A stretch of DNA of 64,000 nt, taken from positions 1,245,813 through 1,309,812 of the forward strand of contig KV748197.1 of assembly GCA_001692895.1 (NCBI GenBank). The letters are read 5' to 3'. The stretch is from Cenococcum geophilum 1.58. Lineage: Eukaryota > Ascomycota > Dothideomycetes > Gloniales > Gloniaceae. A model generated the notes under the pieces. That model did not search any database and had not been told where the DNA came from. It saw only the letters and a program-made list of their open reading frames with translations. How positions within the stretch are numbered: the stretch's first letter is position 1; every line of letters starts with the position of its first letter. This document shows positions 1-11,084 of this stretch, in pieces. The position numbers were made by a program, and so were the translations under genes.

Positions 1-63
1 AGGGGTGCTGCTAACGCTACTAGGTGTACTGGCGCTCAGTAAAGAGGTCGTACTGGGTGTTAA

Positions 64-322
64 TTTTGCGTAGTGGACGCGAACCGAACGAAGCCTTGGT
101 AGGAGTCGGTTCTTCTTAGTAAACGCAACGTAATTGACGGGCCTTGGTAGGAGCGATCGCGTGTTGTCTCTTAAGTGGTTGTTTTACGTGGTGGACGCGA
201 ACCAAACGAAGCCTTGGTAGGAGTCGGTTCTTTGAGTTCCTAGAGCCTATACCAGAAGGGTTCTCCTTAGCAAACGCGACACGATTAACGGGCCTTAGTA
301 GGAGCGATCGCGTGTTGTCTTT
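64..322. repeat. Two-unit tandem repeat of about 120-140 bp
   Basis: Two imperfect copies (about 64-165 and 181-322) share the blocks GTGGACGCGAACC, CGAAGCCTTGGTAGGAGTCG and TAGGAGCGATCGCGTGTTG in the same order. The second unit carries roughly 40 extra bases between the blocks. No open frame or known family is visible. The array may belong to an element extending left of the window. Confidence 0.7.
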
Positions 323-365
323 CTTCGTAATAACACCTAGCTGATCTGTAATATTACTGATCAGT

Positions 366-545
366 GTTGGTATTACCTGGGGGGGTACTGTAATTGCAAT
401 ATGAGGTAACTGGTTCTTTAATTTATTTATGTTCTTCCGCAGAGGATTATAAGGATCGCGGTGCCTAAATAGGGGGCTGATAAGTCACCGTAAGGATGAC
501 TAATCAGAGACATGACTATGTAACCTCTACTCGTATAGACATTTA
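366..545 (-). mobile_element. Solo LTR-like fragment related to the 50.6-kb LTR
   Basis: Read on the minus strand, the block at about 430-510 (GATCGCGGTGCCTAAATAGG, then GACTAATCAGAGAC) matches the reverse complement of the LTRs at 47950-49606 and 50550-50757. It starts with TGTTGG, resembling the reverse-complemented LTR end TGTCGG. It sits inside a degraded Gypsy reverse transcriptase, so it looks like a solo LTR inserted there. The outer 60 bases on each side are too diverged to fix the boundaries or a target duplication. Confidence 0.45.
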
Positions 546-2560
546 TATAATGCTAAAATAAGCTTAGGGCGTTTATAAGGCTAAATAGTATTACTAGGTA
601 TTTAAATAATCTATACCGGGTATAAAATGCAGTAAGTTATTTATCTCCTTTTATAATATAGAGACGGTTAAATACGGATATAATATTAAGCTTTACATAG
701 TAACAAGCCTTACTTAGTTAGTTTAGCGTCTCTTAAATTAACGGAATTAGATATTAGTTTTTAACGATAATAGTGTTAAAAGCTTAGTAGTTTACGTAAA
801 AGCGTAAACCGCCGCTAGGTTTCTTAATAGAGATTACTAGTATAGCTATAGGTAAAGAGCTTACTCTAATAAATCCTTTACTTAGGGTTTCGTCTAAATA
901 TTTCTATAGCACTTAGAGTTTGTTTTAGAATATCCCGTATAGGGGCCTAAACCTAGGCTATATATTTACTATTAAATCTAAACACGTTAATATGCCGGTT
1001 AAGGGGGGTTAGGGTAATACTATTATCTTATATAAAGATTTTGTTAATAAATCCTATACTACTAGCTCCTATATTAATTAGAACTTAAGCGTTAGCCTAT
1101 TAACTATTCTATTAAAGATAGTAGTTAACGGTTATGCTATAATCCTAAGAGTTAGAGTTTATAATATCTAATACGTTTAGTAAGATCCTAAAGTAGAGCC
1201 GTCTTAAAGAGCGACTTAGCTCTAAGACTTTCCTTTTAAAGGCGATTAAGGCGGGGTTCTTATAGTATATTAGTTATAGCTTCATCCTTATAAGTAGTGC
1301 TTACTAAATATTAAGCTAGAACTAGGTAATAAGCAGGGTTAATAAATAGGGCTTAATTAAGGAGATCGGTTGCTTATACTAGTTATCTATATATATATTT
1401 AGGGCAGCGGGATAGAGTAGTAACTTAAGATATAAGCATTGCTTCCGCACTTAAAGCAAAGGCTATATTTAATACGTTGTTTTTATTTAATAGATCCTTT
1501 AAGGGCGTAAAAGAGGTCCTAGCATTAATATCTATAGCGTCTGGGTTCTTATAGGTCTTAGGTAGTTAGGGAGCAGAATATTAAGATATATATTTTAGGG
1601 TAAGGCGTAGTATATTATTATATAGGCCGTTAATAACATTAGCGTAGACAGTAAGAGTATCTAGCAGCTTAACTCCTATAAAGGAAGCCTTTAGTTTAAA
1701 GTTTAAAGATTCTACTAGGCGATTAATTAAGGTAGGTTTATTCTATCTAGTCTTTTTAGTATAGTAGTAAAACTTAGCAAAGTATAATGGGAAGCTCTTA
1801 AAGCCTTATATTATCTTATTTAGTTTTCTTTATACTATTATAATTTAGTTAGGGTCGCTATAAGATGCTTCTAGTATAGTAACTAGTTCTTTTTATAATA
1901 CTTAGCTAAAACGGGTATATGGTTTCTGCAGTATCTCCTGTTAAACGGCTTATAGTATAACATAGTTAGCTGTTAAGGATAGTGCAGCAGTTAGTATTGC
2001 CGTTTAGCTTATTTTTAAGTTAGTTAAGGAAGGAGCGTAGTTTATTCCTTTTATCTAAATAGGTAGGAGGATTAGGAAGGCATTCGGTTAGCTTTTTTAT
2101 AAAGATACTAGTTGGTAAATTTGGAGCGATAATAAGGCTAGCAATAAGGAGGGCCTTTTTGCTGCTAATATAATGTAATATAAGTAACTTTTAGTAAGTT
2201 TAGCTACCCTATTAACGACCTAGAAGTATATTAAGACTTACTATTTACAGTATATACTGCTTATATAACTATATTGGATTTATTCTAGAGCTTTAGGAGC
2301 TAAACCCTATCTTTTATAGAGTGGAGTGGGTTTAAATTAAAATCTAGTCTAGCCTGGTCTAATAAGATTACTGCAAGGTATATATATGGGGATAAATAAA
2401 TAGGACAGTACGTTCTAATTAAGTGCCTTAATTTCATAGAACTAAAGAAAGTAGTCTAGCTGTATAATAGCCAACCTTAGAACTTTAAAGCGATCTTAAA
2501 CCAAATATGGTTAGTAAAGAAAGTAGTATAATATATAGTATAAATAGGCCTCCTAGGGCA
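546..2560 (-). mobile_element. RIP-degraded Gypsy gag-pol fragment
   Basis: Minus-strand conceptual translation, ignoring many stops, gives a gag-like stretch around 1.2-2.5 kb containing PDAIDINA (about 1525-1555). An aspartic-protease-like core follows near 1.05-1.08 kb, where the expected D-T-G-A-S reads N-I-G-A-S. A reverse-transcriptase segment at about 546-860 contains KKPSGGLRF, followed by residues like YRALNxIxxKNRYPIP. The RT ends abruptly at the LTR-like fragment to the left. TA dinucleotides dominate and former Gln/Trp codons read as stops, as expected for RIP. No LTRs of this element are visible. Confidence 0.65.
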
Positions 2561-3503
2561 GTTTCTGGAGGCCAGGAACAGACTTAAAGTGACTAAGTCT
2601 CTCTTAGTGGTAGACACGTTATACGCGATATTAGCGGAAGACGGATAGTATTAAAGCAAGAACTCCAGGCCCGTAAAACAGGCCCGGCTCTAATATACGG
2701 TACGGAACGGAGGTAATTTGGGTATTCACTACTTTTTGATTATTTGATTTCGATCATCTCTTCTGCACGGGAACTTACCCTACGTGCATACAACCCTGCA
2801 ATTTCGTTAGGCGATTTCAGGCGTTTGCTTCTCTCCTGGGCACCGTACACCTACAGCACGTGGTAGACAGGCGGATGAGGGCCTCACGTAATCACTGCTG
2901 TAGGTGAGACGGGTGATTACCTAGGATTTACCTCTGTAAATAGAAGACCCGGCATGGCGCCCTTAGGGCAGCTAAAACGGTGTATGATTTCAAAAAAAAA
3001 AAAGGCGCCAAGGATTCAATGTGTTTATGCATACGCCAACTGAGACTCTTGAGCTACGAGTTCCCAATTTGTGTTTCAGATACCCCAATGAGCACGAATT
3101 TATAATATCCACATTATCTTAGTATTTTAGGCAGTCACATATAAAGTACGATGCTCGATCTCTACTCGACCACTACCACAGCGTCGTACTTTTCACAGTT
3201 CAGCTGCGCCTCCACAAGCCCGTTGTGGAGCCAATGGCAACACTGTCGGCTGAAGAAATGCCTGACGCAGCTGAAAAAGGGACAATGAGGATGGTTTCTG
3301 CGCCTAGTAAATTTGCAGTTAGATGAAATGTCAATATGTTTAAAATGAAAGCAGTTTCTCTGCCTTGTTCTCCATTGGACATCATCTTCTCAAAGTTTAA
3401 ATCTTATGATCGTTTCTAAATGATTTCAACATAATTTCTAAAGAAAAGCCACCTCCAATCGGGAAACTTTCCTTTTCTAAGAGACCTACACGCGCAGCTC
3501 ATC
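2561..3503. other. Transition from TE tract to gene island; upstream region of the hydrolase gene
   Basis: Base composition returns to normal at about 2.7 kb. A short perfect inverted repeat GTAATCAC/GTGATTAC lies at 2888-2895 and 2913-2920, and an A-run sits near 2991-3003. A TATA-like ATATAAAG is at about 3138-3145, some 360 bases before the start codon, so its role as a core promoter is doubtful. No convincing gene is present. Confidence 0.5.
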
Positions 3504-5587
3504 ATGGCACGCCTCTCTATTGTCTCTATCGTTCTTGGTGCTCTTTTCTTTCTCTCTACATTGATCTCCGCACGCCCAGGAGCCGTCCCAGAAGACTCTA
3601 TTTCATTACTAAAGCACTCTGGCGGGGAGGACGTACTTTTCTGGCGCTCAGAGCATTCAAATGACCTCGTCAAGCGTGCGCCAGCATGGCAATTCTACTA
3701 TGGCTACACATCCGCCGACCACCAAACCAAATTCAACACTCTCACTGCGCAGGGATACCGAATCATCTCAATTAGCGTTTACGGAAGCCCACCCACATAT
3801 GCAGCTGTGTGGGTCCAGCGATCCGGCCCCGCTTGGAAAGCCATCCACAACGCCAACGCTGCTCAGTATCAGGCTTGGTTTGACGCCAACAATGCTCAAG
3901 GCTACGTCTCGATACTTATCAGCGCTACTGGAACGCGCAATGGGGCTGTGTATGCTGGCGTTATGGAGCAGAACGGAGTGTCCAGCTGGTTCCAGCGGTG
4001 TGATATGACTGGTGATAATTTCAAGAGCTATTCAGCGACGGCTGGGACGAACCAACAGGTTTTGAGATCTTTTAGGGAGTACGGAACGCCTTCAGACAGG
4101 AGATTCTGCGCGATCTGGCATGCGAATCCGGTTTATGACCCATGGACATGGTGGTATACTCAGTCGTACTCCAACTACCAGCAAACCGTCAATAGTGAGA
4201 TGACTAAGCCGTACTGGCGCATCTCGTACGTAACTGTTTCAGAGGACCAGATGATAACTTCGATGTTTTCCAACGCGGATGTTGGTGTCTGGCAAGCTCG
4301 GCATGGATTGACTGCAGCTCAACTCCAGGCCGAATACGAGACGCAGAAAGCCAACGGCCTCTACCTCATCAACCTCCAGGGCGGTGGCTCCGGTTCCAAT
4401 ACTCGTTATGCCGCGATCTTCGCACAACAGGATATCCTTACCCCTCGAGCCTGGCGTGCCGTTGGCGGAGCTGCCACAGGCTTGAAAGATGTCGGTGGCT
4501 CCATCTCAAAGGTCGACGGCATCATGCAAGCTTTCATGGAGAGGAACGGCGTTCGCCAAGCTCAAGTCTCCATTGGCAAAAAGGGGAGTATGCTTTTAGA
4601 AAGGGCTTATACCTGGGCCGAGCCATCTCGCCATACGACTCAAATTGCCGATCCCTTCCTCCTTGCTAGCCTCAGCAAGGCCTTCTGCGAAGCCGCCGTT
4701 CAACCCCTCTTCGACTCCAACAAGCTCAAGCCAGACTCCAAGGTGTATCCACTCCTTGGCTATACTAACCCCAGTGACAAGCGGTTGAACGACATCACCG
4801 TGCAGCAGCTCCTAGACCATCACGGCGGTCTGGACTGGACAATATCCGGCGAGATCGTCTTCAAGATGCGCGAAATCGCAATTGCGCAAAGTGGCGGCGC
4901 TCGCGCAGCAACCACCAAAGACGTCGTAGACTACATGTTCAAGCAACCCCTCGACTTCACTCCCGGCACCAGATACATGTACTCCAACTACGGCTACCTG
5001 CTGCTCAGCTTCGTTGTCGAATTCGTCACAAAGCAGCCCTACTATGATTATCTGAAGGCCACTGTGCTCGATCCGGCTGGACTCGACGTCCGGAAGTGGC
5101 CAACAGCTGCTGCGGCACACACCGCCGATGCTGTGACGCAGGAGTCTGCGTACGTGGGATTGAGCGCGCTGCAGCCGCTCTCGTCAAACCTAGTCGCGAA
5201 CGTGTTCGGTGGCGATGGGATGGTGAAGGAGGCAGCATTTGGGCCGTCGGCGTTGACGTGCTCGGCGTCGATGTTGGTCAAGTTTATTAGTACCCATGGT
5301 AAGTGAAAACCCCAGATGCGTGGTCGCCCGCTCCTTTGTGCTGTGTTCAGGTTTTTGAGCCTCTGAGTCATGCTGATTGTTTTATAGCTGTTTGGGGTAA
5401 TGGTGGGCGTGTCATTAGTAACCGCAATGGTCGCATGTCTGGCTCTCGGACTTGGGCTGAGAGCCGTAGTGATGGCGTTGATTGGGCTTTGACGCTCAAT
5501 ACAGATGAGTTCCCGACGGATCAGAACTTTGTGGATCTCTGCACAGCCAGCATAACTGGGTGGCTGGACACGAGCCCAACTTTGTAA
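3504..5587 (+). CDS. Secreted polyglycine hydrolase-like serine protease (beta-lactamase fold)
   Basis: Two exons, 3504-5298 and 5388-5587, encode 664 residues. The intron (5299-5387) has a GTAAGT donor, a CTGAT branch-like site and TTTATAG acceptor, and joins into H-A-V-W-G-N-G-G. Residues 1-23 form a signal peptide. A Kex2-type K57-R58 site precedes APAW, suggesting a removed propeptide. Residues 60-320 hold repeated Trp-rich units (patterns like YAAVW, PAW, QGY), as in the tryptophan-barrel domain of fungal polyglycine hydrolases. Residues 325-664 are a class-C beta-lactamase-like domain with S389-L-S-K392 (S-x-x-K) and Y493-S-N495. Known family members from Epicoccum and Bipolaris cleave the polyglycine linker of plant class IV chitinases outside the fungal cell; that substrate is inferred here. 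The gene is free of RIP stops although transposons lie within 3 kb on both sides. It could instead act on another plant or microbial protein. Confidence 0.88.
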
Positions 5588-6159
5588 AGTTAATGTACAA
5601 AGGTTGGCGGATGCGGCGACTACTTGGTTATGGGAAATGTACAACAAATGGAGAGGTTAGGAAATGATAAGCAAAGCTTAAATAAATGTGCAGATATCTC
5701 CTTCTCCCAAATCAACTATAGAGTTGTTTAAGCACCTGTTTAAGCTATAAACATTCTATTGGTACTATATAAAGAAAGTTAATAGACTCAAGAAGATTAT
5801 ATTTAAACTAATATGAATCAGTTATAAAGCCATTAAACTTTAAAAGATTTAGAGAAATTAGATCAATAGTAGAAGCAGCGTGGTTTTCATTTTCAATATT
5901 GGCCAATCAGATTGATCAATATTGACACTAGTCAATATTAGCGAGTATTGGCGAGTATTGGCGATATTTATAATATTTGCCGATCCTCTTGGCGCCCCTT
6001 CAAAAAATTAACTTGAATATCGTATGGGCGTTTATATAGACGTTCGTATAGGCGTTTGTATAGGCAATTAATTAATAAATCGATTAATTATAGAGTCGTT
6101 TGTATAGACGATTATAGAGTCTTCCTAGTATACTAGTGTTGCGTGTTAGTAGAGCTTAG

Positions 6160-7545
6160 AGTGGAGTGTCGTGTAGAGCTTCGAGCAGAGCCTTACGTAG
6201 AGCTTTTAAGTAGAGCTTAAGTAGAGCTCCGTATCCCTTCGGCTGGTAAGGTTCTACGATAGTTGGACCGTACGCGAACACCAGAATCAAAAGTACGTGT
6301 ATGGTCACGGGTCCTTGATCCTATTGATTCTATTGGCTGGCTCTTATCGATAACCGTAGGACCAAATCTACCAGCCGAAGGGATAGAGCCTTAATAGAGT
6401 TTAAGCAGAGCTTCGAGCAGAGCTTTAAGTGGAGCCATAATAGGGCTTTAAGTAGAGCCTCGTGTATAGAGTGGTTCTAGATAGGTCTTATCGCAATAAG
6501 TCTTAGTATACCCTAAATAGTTTTTTAGTCGCCTTTTTCTTCTTTATTATTAAATAAAATATGGCTTCAGAGCTAGAATTAGAACCTCTTAACGCTATTA
6601 ATACCTTACGGAGGCTCTGCGCGAAGCTCTGCGTACGGAGGCGCTGCACGAAGCTCTGCACGAAGCTCTGCGTACGGAGGCTCTGTGCGGAGCTCTGCGG
6701 AAGCTCTGCACGAAGCTCTGCAGAAGCTCTGCACGAAGCTCTGTGTACGGAGGCTCTACGCGAAGCTCTGCGGAGGCTCTGCGCGAAGCCCTGCACGAAG
6801 CTCTATACGAAGCTCTGCGTACGGAGGCTTAATGCGAAGCTCTGCGGGAGGCTCTGCACGAAGCTCTGCACGAAGCTCTACACGAAGCTCTGCGTACGGA
6901 GGCTCTGCACGACGGCTCTGCACGACGGCTCTGCGTACGACGGTTCTGCGTACAACGGTTCTGCGTACAACGGTTCTGCGTACAACGGTTCTGCGTACGA
7001 CGGCTCTACTACGGAGGCTCTATATAAAAGCTTTGTGCAGAACTTCGTGTAGAGCCTCGTGCGGAGCCTCCGTACGCAGAGCTTCGTGCAGAGCTTCCGC
7101 AGAGCTTCGTGTAGAGCTTCCGCAGGGCTTTGTGCAGAGCCTCCGCAGAGCTTCGTGCAGAGCCTCCGTAGAGCTTCGTGCAGAGCTTCCGCAAGAGCTT
7201 CGTGTGCAGAGCCTCCGCAGAGCTTCGTGCAGAGCCTCCGCAGAGCTTCGTGCAGAGCTTTGTGCAGAGCTTCGTGCAGAGCTTCGCGCAGAGCTTCGTG
7301 CAAGAGCTTCGTGCAGAGCTTCGGTGCACAGAGCTGTAAAAGCAGAGATTTTTTAGAAAGGATATTTTATGCTTGCTTATTCGCATTATCTAAAACCACC
7401 CTGCTCGTGCAGAGCTTCGAGTAGAGCTTCGAGTAGAGCTCCAAGTAGAGCTTCGAGTAGAGCTTCGTGCAGAGCTTCGTGCAGAGCTTTTGTAGAAGCT
7501 CCGCGCAAAGCTTCGTGCACAGCTCCGTACACAGCTTACCCTACA
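6160..7545. repeat. Short-period GC-rich repeat array forming a giant imperfect palindrome
   Basis: The array is built from degenerate 11-13-bp units such as CGAAGCTCTGCA and ACGGAGGCTCTGC. From about 6600 to 7020 the units run in one orientation. From about 7035 to 7545 the reverse complement (GCAGAGCTTCGTG, GCAGAGCCTCCG) dominates, so the two arms could fold on each other over roughly 400 bases. Further units precede it at about 6160-6480. A subset, about 6930-7005, has the variant CTGCGTACAACGGTT in tandem. The period leaves several frames open on both strands, but these encode only low-complexity peptides. Confidence 0.85.
6234..6383. mobile_element. 150-bp MITE with TA duplication (Tc1/mariner-like)
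   Basis: Terminal inverted repeats TCCCTTCGGCTGGTA and TACCAGCCGAAGGGA bound a 150-bp segment flanked by TA on each side (6232-6233, 6384-6385). A TA target site is typical of Tc1/mariner. It lies inside the hAT element. Removing it restores the surrounding AGAGCTCCGTAGAGCC repeat pattern, which supports the exact boundaries. Confidence 0.8.
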
Positions 7546-7738
7546 AGCTTAATTATATTATAAAGCTGTCAATCTATACTAATAATTCGTATAATATTTA
7601 TTTTAATAAGTATATTTCTATTATAATAATTTTATCTAAATTATTGTCAATATTTCAATATTGACGCTGTAAATATTGACAAATGCCAATATTTTATTGG
7701 CTGGATTTTCGCTTATTGAAAACCACGCTGAGTAGAAG

Positions 7739-8141
7739 CTGGAGAGCAGCTGGCCAGTACTAAAGCCAGTCAAAGTTGCTAATTAGAAGTTAAAAGGATA
7801 CTAGAGAGTAGTACGGGATAACCTGATAAACAATAAAAGAACACGGTTCTATTAGGATTTATTGCTAGTGACTGCCTCTAGCGATGCATGGAGGAATACT
7901 GTGCCTCTACTACACAATGGTCGTATAAACAGGGCTATCAACGTCAAGGCGCAGTAGTATAACGGGCTTACATGCAGTCCAAAGACGCAGGAAATGAAAG
8001 GAGGCATGCAAAGAGGAGCCAGGAAAGACCTAAGATACGGCGCTACTTTTCAAGAAGTGAAATATAGTTTTGCATTTGACTATCACACATCAAAAGTTCT
8101 TAGGATACTTTGGGGCTCAACTGAAAGTACAGGTAATGTGA
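7739..8141. other. Spacer between two hAT-type elements
   Basis: Composition is moderate and there is no open frame of note. I see no repeat or RNA gene here. It appears to be host intergenic sequence. Confidence 0.4.
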
Positions 8142-8149
8142 TTGGAAAG

Positions 8150-8577
8150 CAGTGATGTCAATGGTTAGGTTACTCTTTGGATTGGTTCAGTTTAACCAAA
8201 ATCTTGAGAGTAACCGGTTCGTCGATTTCATTGGCTCAATTTGGATCGGTTATTAGGTATTTTGATAAACCGGTTATCCAATAAAACCAGATAGCTCCGG
8301 CCACAATATAAAACGAGCCTCTGCACGAGCCTCTGCATAAGCCCCGACTAAGCCTTACCCTATAGGGACAAGCGCCACAATCTAAATAGGGCTAGCCTTT
8401 GCCAAGGCAAAAAAACACACGCTAAAACACGCTAAAATACGTAAATAAATACTTTTAAGACGTGTTATCTGGTTAATCTGGTTTAACCGGTTCTGTAACC
8501 GGTTCAAGCCTCAAAATTGTATTTTGGATTGGTTTTGGCCTCATTTTTGAAACCTAACCTAACCGCTGACATCACTG
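8150..8577. mobile_element. 428-bp hAT-type MITE
   Basis: The ends CAGTGATGTCA and TGACATCACTG are inverted repeats continuing into GGTTAGGTT/AACCTAACC. They are flanked by a perfect 8-bp duplication TTGGAAAG (8142-8149 and 8578-8585), the hAT signature. The motif ACCGGTT recurs at least four times in the subterminal parts. There is no coding capacity. The interior includes CCTCTGCACGAGCCTCTGC, resembling the repeat units of the neighbouring hAT element. Confidence 0.88.
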
Positions 8578-8630
8578 TTGGAAAGTGCCTAGCCCGCCAG
8601 AAATCCATGTCCCCGGACAGTATTGAGAAC

Positions 8631-9781
8631 CTAATTCCGTAGGATGACTAGCCACAAAATCCTATTTGCCGTTTTCGTCTCCTTCTTGCTGATCTTCTCC
8701 ATTTTCTTGTCCGGACTTTGTCTTATGACGTCAACCTTCCTATCACGTTCTATAAATTCGATAGCAAATTCGATCTCAAGTCTGTGCAATTCGCAGTCCT
8801 CCTCGGTTGAAAGCCCTCCTTGATCAGCACGCTCACGCAGAACCTCGATTCTCTGTTCTAAGGCTCGCATATTGCTCGAGTCTTTGTGCACTTCTTCTAT
8901 CTGCTCATTATACTTCTTAAGGCCTTTCTTTCGGGCTCTAATCAAGCTTTTCTTTTGCAGATTGCTCTGCCACCGCGTAGGCGCCGTCGCTATCCTCTTG
9001 AGCGTATTATCGGGCAATGGCTGCTCAGGGACATCGAATGACAAGGGGGAGCAGTATCCGTCTAGAGCGTGTATTCTTCGCATGCGCGGATCCTCGGGTT
9101 GATCCCCGAGTTGCCCATCAACGCTAGCCCTATCATCACCAAGTTCCGCAATTCCATTCATACTTTGAAGCGGTGGCAACTACAGCTTCCCCTTGCTGTC
9201 GACGGCATCATACCCGATCGCCGCTGTCATCTTCTTAGTGGTCATAATATTTGCCTGAAGGCCTCGTGGACCGAACATCGTGGCGTTGGCTTCGCTTATT
9301 AACTTCCGAACCCGTACGAATGAGATACTTGCGGAGGTAAGGGCCGAAACGGCTTGAACGGCACCACCTGCCAGCTGGACCGGTAGGATCTGCGTCCCCA
9401 TAAGCGCGCCACCAGCCATGGTTGACGCTACGAGGATTGGTTGGGCTAAAAATGCGTTGTTGAGCCGATCAATGAATGCGAGAAATTCTTCTTGGGTTAT
9501 TGGATTAGGAAGCTGTGATAGTGCAGGCGCATAAGCACGAGCAAATGGAGATATAGATTTGATGTGGAAAATGTTTGTGGTCTCTGTAGTTTAGACTGTG
9601 AGAAATTGCTTCGAACGGACTTCTTTGGGCTAGAAGACTGACGAGGCACGACAACGGGCTTTTCCAATACCCTGTTTGATACCCATGGCGTAACTGACTC
9701 CTGTATGGCTACCTGATACGATGGTGCAGCGTCGTTAGGGATGTTTTGGGAGTCGTGATGGGTGATATTTGATGATTCCAT
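8631..9781 (-). pseudogene. Fungal hypothetical protein gene with an in-frame TAG
   Basis: On the minus strand the start is at 9781 (MESSNITHHDSQ). The next recognisable block begins SPFARAYAPALS around 9550, in a different frame, so an intron or frameshift lies between. It continues QEEFLAFIDRLNNAF and an alanine/glycine-rich hydrophobic stretch. The block then reaches TAG at 9180-9182 and resumes in the same frame with LPPLQSMNG, a charged probable coiled coil, and a C-terminus ending TANRILWLVILRN. From memory of similar fungal proteins I expect K-L-Q-L-P-P-L at this point, so TAG probably replaces CAG, a C-to-T change. The function of the family is unknown to me. Alternatively the C-terminal 182 residues might still be expressed from a downstream start. 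Confidence 0.65.
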
Positions 9782-10546
9782 GTTGAAAGTCCGTTTTATG
9801 AAGCTGATTGCGACGGTAGCAATGAAACAGAGTGGTTTATAAGTAAAAGAAAGATAAACGTTTATAAATTGAAGAGGGTGGTATGCTCTGATGAAAAACC
9901 TGATTAGACAAAGAACAAACCTTCAATTATATACAGTGTCTGAGCTTACGGATGGTACATAGCCCCACCATATACGTGGAGAGGAGGTGTTTCCGGCCTA
10001 AAGAACAATCTAAATTTTGATACAAGAAGAGGCATCATGCCTCATCTGTGAGGGGCTGGTAGGGCTGCGCCTGTCAATCCAGGATTCGCGCTAGGTGAGT
10101 ATGGGCCTCCTATCCTGGCGCCATGTTTCGAAGACTGACATCATAATCAGGCTTAGGAGCTTTATTCATCCAATTCTTCTGGAAGACCTTTTTTGGATGC
10201 GTAAAGGTGAAAAAATTACGCAAATAAATATATACCTAGGTAGGTTACATCGAATGGTGTCACGCATCGCAAGGTCTGCTAGAGCGGGCTAGGCTAGGGG
10301 GTATTTTAGTCACCTTAGGGAGCTAGGCCGGCTGGGGCTTGTGCACGCTTTTCCTTAACCAAAATATACCAAAATATACCAAAATATACCACCTATAACT
10401 TAATTATCTTTTAATGAAACCTTGTGAAATTTTATGAAATTTTATGAAATTTTAAATATAATATATTAAATACTAAAATTATTATAAATTAAGATAAAAA
10501 GTACTTTTTAATAAAATAAATATTATTGATAAAAATATTAATAAAG
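9782..10546. other. Intergenic stretch left of the LINE
   Basis: The first half is of normal composition with no gene I can support. Three tandem copies of a 10-bp unit (ACCAAAATAT) lie at about 10359-10390, followed by AT-rich DNA with GAAATTTTAT repeats. The small open frame at 10095-10292 has no recognisable domain. Confidence 0.4.
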
Positions 10547-10564
10547 TTATTATATAGCCATATA
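10547..10564. repeat. LINE target-site duplication, left copy
   Basis: TTATTATATAGCCATATA is repeated exactly at 24090-24107. An 18-bp duplication of this kind is typical of target-primed LINE insertion and defines the element's limits. Confidence 0.9.
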
Positions 10565-11084
10565 AAGAGAGGAGCTCTTGCTGCACCTGGCCTAAAAAGA
10601 CCAAAACCAACCAAAAGAACCCTGAAAAATACCTAGAGAATCCCCCTGAGATGTATGTATCGTAGGGGAGGCACACGTTAAACGACGGTGGTTTGTACTC
10701 GCGCGCGTCCACCAGAACCATGTCTAGCAATGGCCCTCCATAATAAGAACAGGCGAATACCACACCATAAAGCGGAAAGACCTCTATTAAGAAGGCATCT
10801 AATAAAATATAAAGCCTATTAGACGCATTTAGTATCCGCAGTTATAGGGGAGCTACTATTAGCTATAACAAACTAATGCAGCTAGTAGAATGGCTCCGCT
10901 AGGCTAGTGAACCTTAGGCGCCCCTTTAGTAAACCCTTAATTAAATCCTCTAATGGCTAAGTAAAATTAAAAATAAATAAAACCCCTCTTTACTGGCAAA
11001 CTGCACCTAGGCCGCTATAGCTGCGCGTTTATAGTATAGGGAACCTACCCCCCTAAAGATAATATCTAGGTATATAATTATAAT

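Larger units (their letters stand above)
5876..7730. mobile_element. Non-autonomous hAT-type element, 1.85 kb
   Basis: The ends are a perfect 14-bp inverted repeat, CAGCGTGGTTTTCA, flanked by the 8-bp duplication AGTAGAAG (5868-5875 and 7731-7738). An 8-bp TSD with CA...TG ends is characteristic of the hAT superfamily. Both subterminal regions carry several AATATTG/CAATATT motifs (about 5895-5975 and 7635-7700), plausible transposase-binding sites. There is no transposase gene. The interior is a palindromic GC-rich array plus a nested MITE. Mobilisation would need a hAT transposase supplied from elsewhere. Confidence 0.85.

Noticed and set aside
6503-7424. Several overlapping open frames of 97-223 codons on both strands
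   Set aside because: They arise because the short-period repeat lacks stops in most frames. The predicted peptides are pure Arg/Ala/Ser/Leu low complexity and occur on both strands at once.
10359-10390. Triple ACCAAAATAT repeat as a LINE 3' tail
   Set aside because: The 18-bp target duplication places the LINE start at 10565 and its tail at about 24089, so this repeat is outside the element.
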